Shown here in pieces: positions 60,482-64,000 of a stretch of DNA of 64,000 bases. Below the pieces are notes generated by a model. The model made no database searches. It saw only the letters and a program-made list of their open reading frames with translations, and was not told where the DNA came from. The first letter of the stretch is position 1, and each line of letters begins with the position of its first letter. The DNA comes from Candidatus Hydrogenedentota bacterium (GTDB lineage: Bacteria; Hydrogenedentota; Hydrogenedentia; Hydrogenedentales; JAGMZX01), in contig JAKQEQ010000042.1 in assembly GCA_029556545.1 (NCBI GenBank), positions 164,995 through 228,994 of the forward strand, given 5' to 3'. The position numbers and the translations under genes were made by a program.

Positions 60482-61387
60482 ATGGGCGAGATGGTGCTTT
60501 TTCTTTTGCGTGTCGGGATTCCGGCGGCGGTCGTGGCACTGGCGGCGGGCGCGGCGGCGGGCGGCCCCGCCGATCGTCACGCCGGGTTGACGCGCGCCAC
60601 AGTACGATTATGCGCGCATCGCGGCGGTAAGGGCCTGTGGCCCGAGAGCACGCTCCTTGCATACCGAGAAGTATCGAAGCACTTTCCCAGCGTATTGCTG
60701 GAGGGCGACGCCCGGCTCACCGCGGACGGCCATATCGTCCTGATGCACGACGACACGGTGGACCGCACCACGAACGGTCAGGGCGCGGTGGCGCAATTCA
60801 CGTTGGCGGAAATCAAGGCGCTCGACGCGGGGTATCGCTTCACTCAGGACGACGGCAAGTCCTTCCCCTATCGCGGACAGGGCATCACCGTGCCCACCTT
60901 CGAGGAAGCCCTCCAGACCCTCCCGGATGCCGTATTCCTCATCGAACTCAAGAGAGGTTCCGCACTGCCCGAAGCCATGATCGCGCTGCTGCGCCGCATG
61001 AACGCGACGCAGCGCGTGATTCTTGCGTCCTTCCACGAGGCTCTGCTCCAAGTCGTGCGCAAGACCGCGCCCGAAATCGCCACCTGCTTCACCTTCGGAA
61101 GCGGCATCCGCATGCTTCAGGCGCTACGCGATGGCGATTGGGCGGCCTACACGCCGGAGGACTTATTGCTCGCGCTGCCCGACGAACTCGAACAACGTTA
61201 CGCCCTCACAGCGGAGGAAATCCGCGCCATCCAGGCGAAAGGCGTCCTCGTCCAGGTCCACACGGTAAACCGCCACGATGAGATGGTCCGCCTCCTCGAA
61301 CTCGGCGTGGACAGCATCATCACGGACTACCCCGACGTCCTGGCGGAAGTCCTCGCGCAAATCGACCGCCCTTCGCAAGGACTTTGA
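60482..61387 (+). CDS. Exported glycerophosphodiester phosphodiesterase
   Basis: 301 aa. A signal peptide (VLFLLRVGIPAAVVALAAGAAAGG) is followed by the GDPD TIM barrel: CAHRGGKGLWPESTLLAYRE (catalytic His and metal Glu), LEGDARLTADGHIVLMHDDTVDRTTNG (Glu, Asp and second catalytic His), and the C-terminal VNRHDEMVRLLELGVDSIITDYPD. Cleaves glycerophosphodiesters from phospholipid head groups to glycerol-3-phosphate and an alcohol in the periplasm. The frame extends to 60083, but only from ATG 60482 does it look like the family. Confidence 0.92.
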   Translation: MGEMVLFLLRVGIPAAVVALAAGAAAGGPADRHAGLTRATVRLCAHRGGKGLWPESTLLAYREVSKHFPSVLLEGDARLTADGHIVLMHDDTVDRTTNGQGAVAQFTLAEIKALDAGYRFTQDDGKSFPYRGQGITVPTFEEALQTLPDAVFLIELKRGSALPEAMIALLRRMNATQRVILASFHEALLQVVRKTAPEIATCFTFGSGIRMLQALRDGDWAAYTPEDLLLALPDELEQRYALTAEEIRAIQAKGVLVQVHTVNRHDEMVRLLELGVDSIITDYPDVLAEVLAQIDRPSQGL

Positions 61388-61514
61388 GCAACAAGACAGG
61401 CCCTCCCGACCACGTCGAAAGGGCCCGTCGCACGTTCTCACCCGTCGGCGCTGGAACTCGCCGCAACGCGCGGGTTGCCATGTGAATTCGGCGTCCGCGC
61501 GCTATATCAAGACG

Positions 61515-62480
61515 CTACAGTTCAGCAAGGTCAAGCGCCCGCTGCGCCATCACCGCCCACGTCGAACTTACCGGGAACTGCTCCGATTCCGTGCCCGCCA
61601 TGTTTCCTTCCGCATTCACGCCCCGGGTGGGCGTGTAACGGACAAAGTCCACGTGTCCGTCGAGATACAGTACATTGGCGCCGCCCGGAATATGGCTGAA
61701 CAGTGCGGCCTCCTGCGCCACCACGTCCCAGATAATAGCCAACGTGGATTGCGCCTGCGCGGTGGCGGCAGGGTTATTGATGTCCGTGATCAGGAATCGT
61801 TCGATGCCTTCGCGGAGCCGATACGCCGTTATCGTTTCACCCGGAGCGATCACCGCGTTGCCCGGGTGCTGGATGGACAGGTCCGAATCGTTCTGCTTCG
61901 CCACCTCGTCATATTGTCCCGACGTAAAGGGAAGTCCTATGAGCGAGACAAACGCGCCCAGAAGCGTGTTAGGCTGCGAAATGGCCGCTAGACCGATGGG
62001 GACGGGCACCAGCCACGAGTTGTCGCGGATCGCCCAACCCAAGTAAATGTACGAGCGGTCGGACGTGTCGATTTCCGGATCGTAGCCTGGCCTGCGCGGA
62101 TCACCGTCGAGCCGCGCGAGAATCAGATTGCCGTTCACGTCCACCCATTCCCCATCGGGCGGCGTGACCAACAGCGGCAGATTCTCGGAGTCCGATGGAC
62201 AGAAAATCACATAGATGTCATTGAGGTATTCCGGATAGGTCGCCTCCATCGAAAAGAAGAAATTGCCCGCGTCCAGGGACTTCGGCGGGAAGCGCTCGCC
62301 TGGGTCTTCGTTGGCGTACATCTTCAATACGAGGCCGAGTTCCTTGAGATTGTTCTGACACGAGGCACGACGCGCGGACTCCCGCGCGCGGGCGAGGGCG
62401 GGCAGGAGAATGGCCGCCAGGATGCCGATGATCGCGATGACCACCAGCAGTTCGATGAGTGTAAAGCCTTTCTTACGCAT
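61515..62480 (-). CDS. Type II pseudopilin-like protein with H-X9-DG C-terminus (DUF1559), paralogue
   Basis: 321 aa. The leader [20 protein letters not shown] is nearly identical to that of the protein at 12577-13518, followed by [29 protein letters not shown]. The two share [17 protein letters not shown] and [17 protein letters not shown] lies just before the ATG. It is monocistronic with its own consensus-type promoter at 62553-62581. Presumably a structural pseudopilin or surface fibre; the two paralogues may assemble together. Confidence 0.93.
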   Translation of the reverse strand: MRKKGFTLIELLVVIAIIGILAAILLPALARARESARRASCQNNLKELGLVLKMYANEDPGERFPPKSLDAGNFFFSMEATYPEYLNDIYVIFCPSDSENLPLLVTPPDGEWVDVNGNLILARLDGDPRRPGYDPEIDTSDRSYIYLGWAIRDNSWLVPVPIGLAAISQPNTLLGAFVSLIGLPFTSGQYDEVAKQNDSDLSIQHPGNAVIAPGETITAYRLREGIERFLITDINNPAATAQAQSTLAIIWDVVAQEAALFSHIPGGANVLYLDGHVDFVRYTPTRGVNAEGNMAGTESEQFPVSSTWAVMAQRALDLAEL

Positions 62481-62552
62481 AGTGTTGACTCCTACCGGGT
62501 GTACACCCTGTTATGAGACCTTGCCAAAACGTGACCTGCATTCCACAGCTTC

Positions 62553-62581
62553 AGCATATCGAAAGAACAGGTCGCTGTCAA
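62553..62581 (-). promoter_or_regulatory. Sigma-70 promoter of the second prepilin-like gene
   Basis: On the minus strand TTGACA (62576-62581), 17-bp spacer, TATGCT (62553-62558, 4 of 6), about 73 bp before the ATG. This is the same layout as the promoter of the first copy. Confidence 0.7.
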
Positions 62582-62694
62582 CCCTTTCTTAGAATTATCA
62601 GGTTAAAATTGTTTTGATCATATTTCTTACTTAGAGATGCTGGGGGCAGGCGCGCTATGCCAGCCACAAACCTTGGGGAAAAAGTCGCCCGGCA

Positions 62695-63834
62695 TCACTC
62701 GATGGGAACAGACGGCGGCGCAGTCGCGACCAATCCCGACGGGACACGCTCCGGACGGCTCGGCTGTAACGAGGTGTCGGTCAAAGCATGCAGAAACGCG
62801 ATCACCGCCGCCTTTTCCTCGTTAGTGATGCGGAAGGGCCGGATGATCGGGTCGATGTTCTCCGCGGGCGGGTCGTTGGCGAGGCCGGCGCCGTCAGCAT
62901 AGAAGTCGATAATGGCGTCCAGCGTATCGAAATGGCCGTTGTGCATGTAGGGGGCGGTGACGGCCACGTTGCGGAGGGTGGAGACCTTGAACGCGCCGAA
63001 TGGGCCTTCGCCCGGCACTTTGGCGCGACCGGGGTCCGGGACGTCGTCTTCCGGCACGCCGATGACGCGGAAGCGCGTGTCGGTGAAGGTGGGCAGCGGA
63101 TGGCACTCGATGCAGCGCAGGCGCTTAGACCGGAACAGCTCGAAGCCCTGCTGTTGCTGGGCAGTCAGCGCGTCGGCATCGCCCGCCGCGAAGCGGTCGA
63201 AGGGGGCGCTAAAGCTGAGCAGGGTGCGCTCGAAGGCGGCCACGGCCTTTGCCACGTTATCGAAGGTGATCGCGTCTTGTCCGCAGCCGAAGACGCGGTC
63301 GAAGCGCGCGACATATTCGGGAATGGCGAGGAGTTCGTCCACGAGTTCGTCCGGGTCCTGGTTCATTTCATCGGGCGCCTGGATGGGGAACGGCGCCTGG
63401 TGTTCAAGCAGCGTGGCGCGGCCATCCCAGAATTGATGGGCGTTATAAGCCGCGTTCCACAGCGTGGGCGAATGCCGGCCCAGCGGCGCGCCCCCGAAAC
63501 CTTGACCCTTTCTCCGTCCGTCTGCGAGGCCGAGCTTCGGGTCGTGGCACGTAGCGCACGCCATCGAGTTGTCGCCGCTGAGAATCGGGTCGAAGAACAG
63601 GAGCCGTCCAAGTTCCACTTTTTCCGGCGTCATAGAGTTGGCGTCGAGACCCGGCATCGGCGGGAACGGGACCCGCCACGGCGTAGCCGGCGCTCCGCCC
63701 GCCGCCGACCGCGACGCCTCGGGCACGTACGCCCCGTCCTCAAACACGAAGCCGGGAATCCGCGCCCCTTCGGCGGCCATCACCGCCGCCGCAAGACCCG
63801 CAATCGCTATCAATGGAAGAATACGTCCTGGCAT
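62695..63834 (-). CDS. Di-haem cytochrome c peroxidase/MauG family protein
   Basis: 379 aa, exported (signal peptide about 1-20, cleavage after VMAAEG). Two c-type haem motifs: CATCH (about residue 93) and CIECH (about residue 239). Family hallmarks are KVELGRLLFFDPILSGDNSMACATCH, FWDGRATLLEHQA and STLRNVAVTAPYMHNGHFDTLDAIIDFY. Reduces H2O2 or oxidises a partner in the periplasm. The Met ligand used by peroxidases lies in PYMHNG. No dedicated electron donor gene is adjacent. Confidence 0.93.
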   Translation of the reverse strand: MPGRILPLIAIAGLAAAVMAAEGARIPGFVFEDGAYVPEASRSAAGGAPATPWRVPFPPMPGLDANSMTPEKVELGRLLFFDPILSGDNSMACATCHDPKLGLADGRRKGQGFGGAPLGRHSPTLWNAAYNAHQFWDGRATLLEHQAPFPIQAPDEMNQDPDELVDELLAIPEYVARFDRVFGCGQDAITFDNVAKAVAAFERTLLSFSAPFDRFAAGDADALTAQQQQGFELFRSKRLRCIECHPLPTFTDTRFRVIGVPEDDVPDPGRAKVPGEGPFGAFKVSTLRNVAVTAPYMHNGHFDTLDAIIDFYADGAGLANDPPAENIDPIIRPFRITNEEKAAVIAFLHALTDTSLQPSRPERVPSGLVATAPPSVPIE

Positions 63835-63938
63835 GTCATGTCCCAGCCGCCGCGCCGCGATACCTACCCGTGGCGCATCACGCTAGCAAGAATCGGATGC
63901 ATAAGTCCACTTTGTAGGCTGTGATGCCGCCGTCGTCG

Positions 63939-64000
63939 CTATTCGTCCCGGCGCGGCCAATCGAGGTGCTTTTCCAGGAAGGCGAACGTGCCGACACCGT
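63939..64000 (-). CDS. C-terminal fragment of a gene cut by the window edge
   Basis: Nineteen codons ending GTFAFLEKHLDWPRRDE then TAG at 63939-63941 on the minus strand, running out of the window. The FLEKHL ending resembles alpha/beta-hydrolase C-termini, but this is too short to assign. It would be transcribed ahead of the peroxidase gene. Confidence 0.5.
   Translation of the reverse strand, partial: GVGTFAFLEKHLDWPRRDE

Noticed and set aside
1..64000. tRNA, rRNA, tmRNA, RNase P RNA, CRISPR arrays, insertion sequences or prophage
   Set aside because: Scanned by eye for T-loop motifs, regular repeat-spacer arrays, transposases and phage genes; none found. Absence by eye is not proof for short RNA genes.

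Overview
The window is high-GC bacterial chromosome (GC clearly above 60% by eye, except one island). It carries Ser/Thr kinases, two prepilin-like proteins of the H-X9-DG (DUF1559) type, a Tat-exported Gfo/Idh/MocA oxidoreductase, a Tat-exported sulfatase, beta-helix and TPR surface proteins, GatCAB, and LPS/polysaccharide sugar genes. This mix is typical of the Planctomycetota/Lentisphaerota/Hydrogenedentota/Sumerlaeota part of the tree. An ordinary ftsZ argues against most Planctomycetota. My best guess is candidate phylum Hydrogenedentota or a close neighbour; this is inference only.

Layout. 1-2870: end of a metallo-hydrolase, a CDP-paratose-2-epimerase-like protein and a family 4 glycosyltransferase. 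2958-4469 (minus): fused CobA-HemD tetrapyrrole enzyme. 4799-9516: murC-ftsQ-ftsZ-pilT, a shortened division cluster without ftsA in which ftsZ overlaps a twitching ATPase. 9623-11674 (minus): recG. 11675-12474: about 800 bp without a recognisable gene. 12577-15578: prepilin-like protein, GHMP kinase and HAD phosphatase. 15599-21694 (minus): five envelope/signalling genes (membrane protein, degenerate Rieske protein, thioredoxin-TPR-CsgG-like protein, Ser/Thr kinase, trypsin-TPR protein). 21856-26326: gatC-gatA-gatB-rsfS-atypical kinase. 26410-26773 (minus): two tiny genes behind tandem consensus promoters. 26968-30923 (minus): ABC-F ATPase, family 2 glycosyltransferase, wecB. 31210-31722 (minus): DUF5610 protein. 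32217-37791: rpmH-rnpA-yidD-yidC-jag-mnmE, the classical origin-proximal block but with no dnaA visible. 37826-39904: HAD hydrolase and Gfo/Idh/MocA oxidoreductase. 39952-41855: a low-GC restriction-modification island (NotI-family endonuclease plus D12-class adenine methylase). 42048-44145 (minus): DUF2089 regulator, secreted protein and pentad-repeat protein, behind a consensus promoter with repeated operator-like sites. 44392-48991: beta-helix protein; NUDIX, 40-aa peptide and methyltransferase (minus); J-domain-like pair. 49039-54191: sulfatase and a four-gene GMC oxidoreductase cluster. 54282-56195 (minus): polytopic glycosyltransferase. 56430-60084 (minus): dnaG-rpoD. 60482-64000: glycerophosphodiesterase, second prepilin-like protein, di-haem peroxidase and a gene fragment at the edge.

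The most striking points are: an in-frame TAG exactly at the second Trp of the conserved YATWW motif of the only rpoD seen; a NotI-family nuclease paired with a methylase class that normally modifies adenine; two promoter-driven small-protein loci (26410-26773 and 46478-46600); a DUF2089 operon with clear operator repeats and a 5-residue-periodic protein; a Rieske domain missing one cluster ligand; and a family of 9-bp tandem arrays (GATCCGTCC), two of them bracketed by direct repeats, scattered between genes. No tRNA, rRNA, CRISPR array, insertion sequence or prophage was found.
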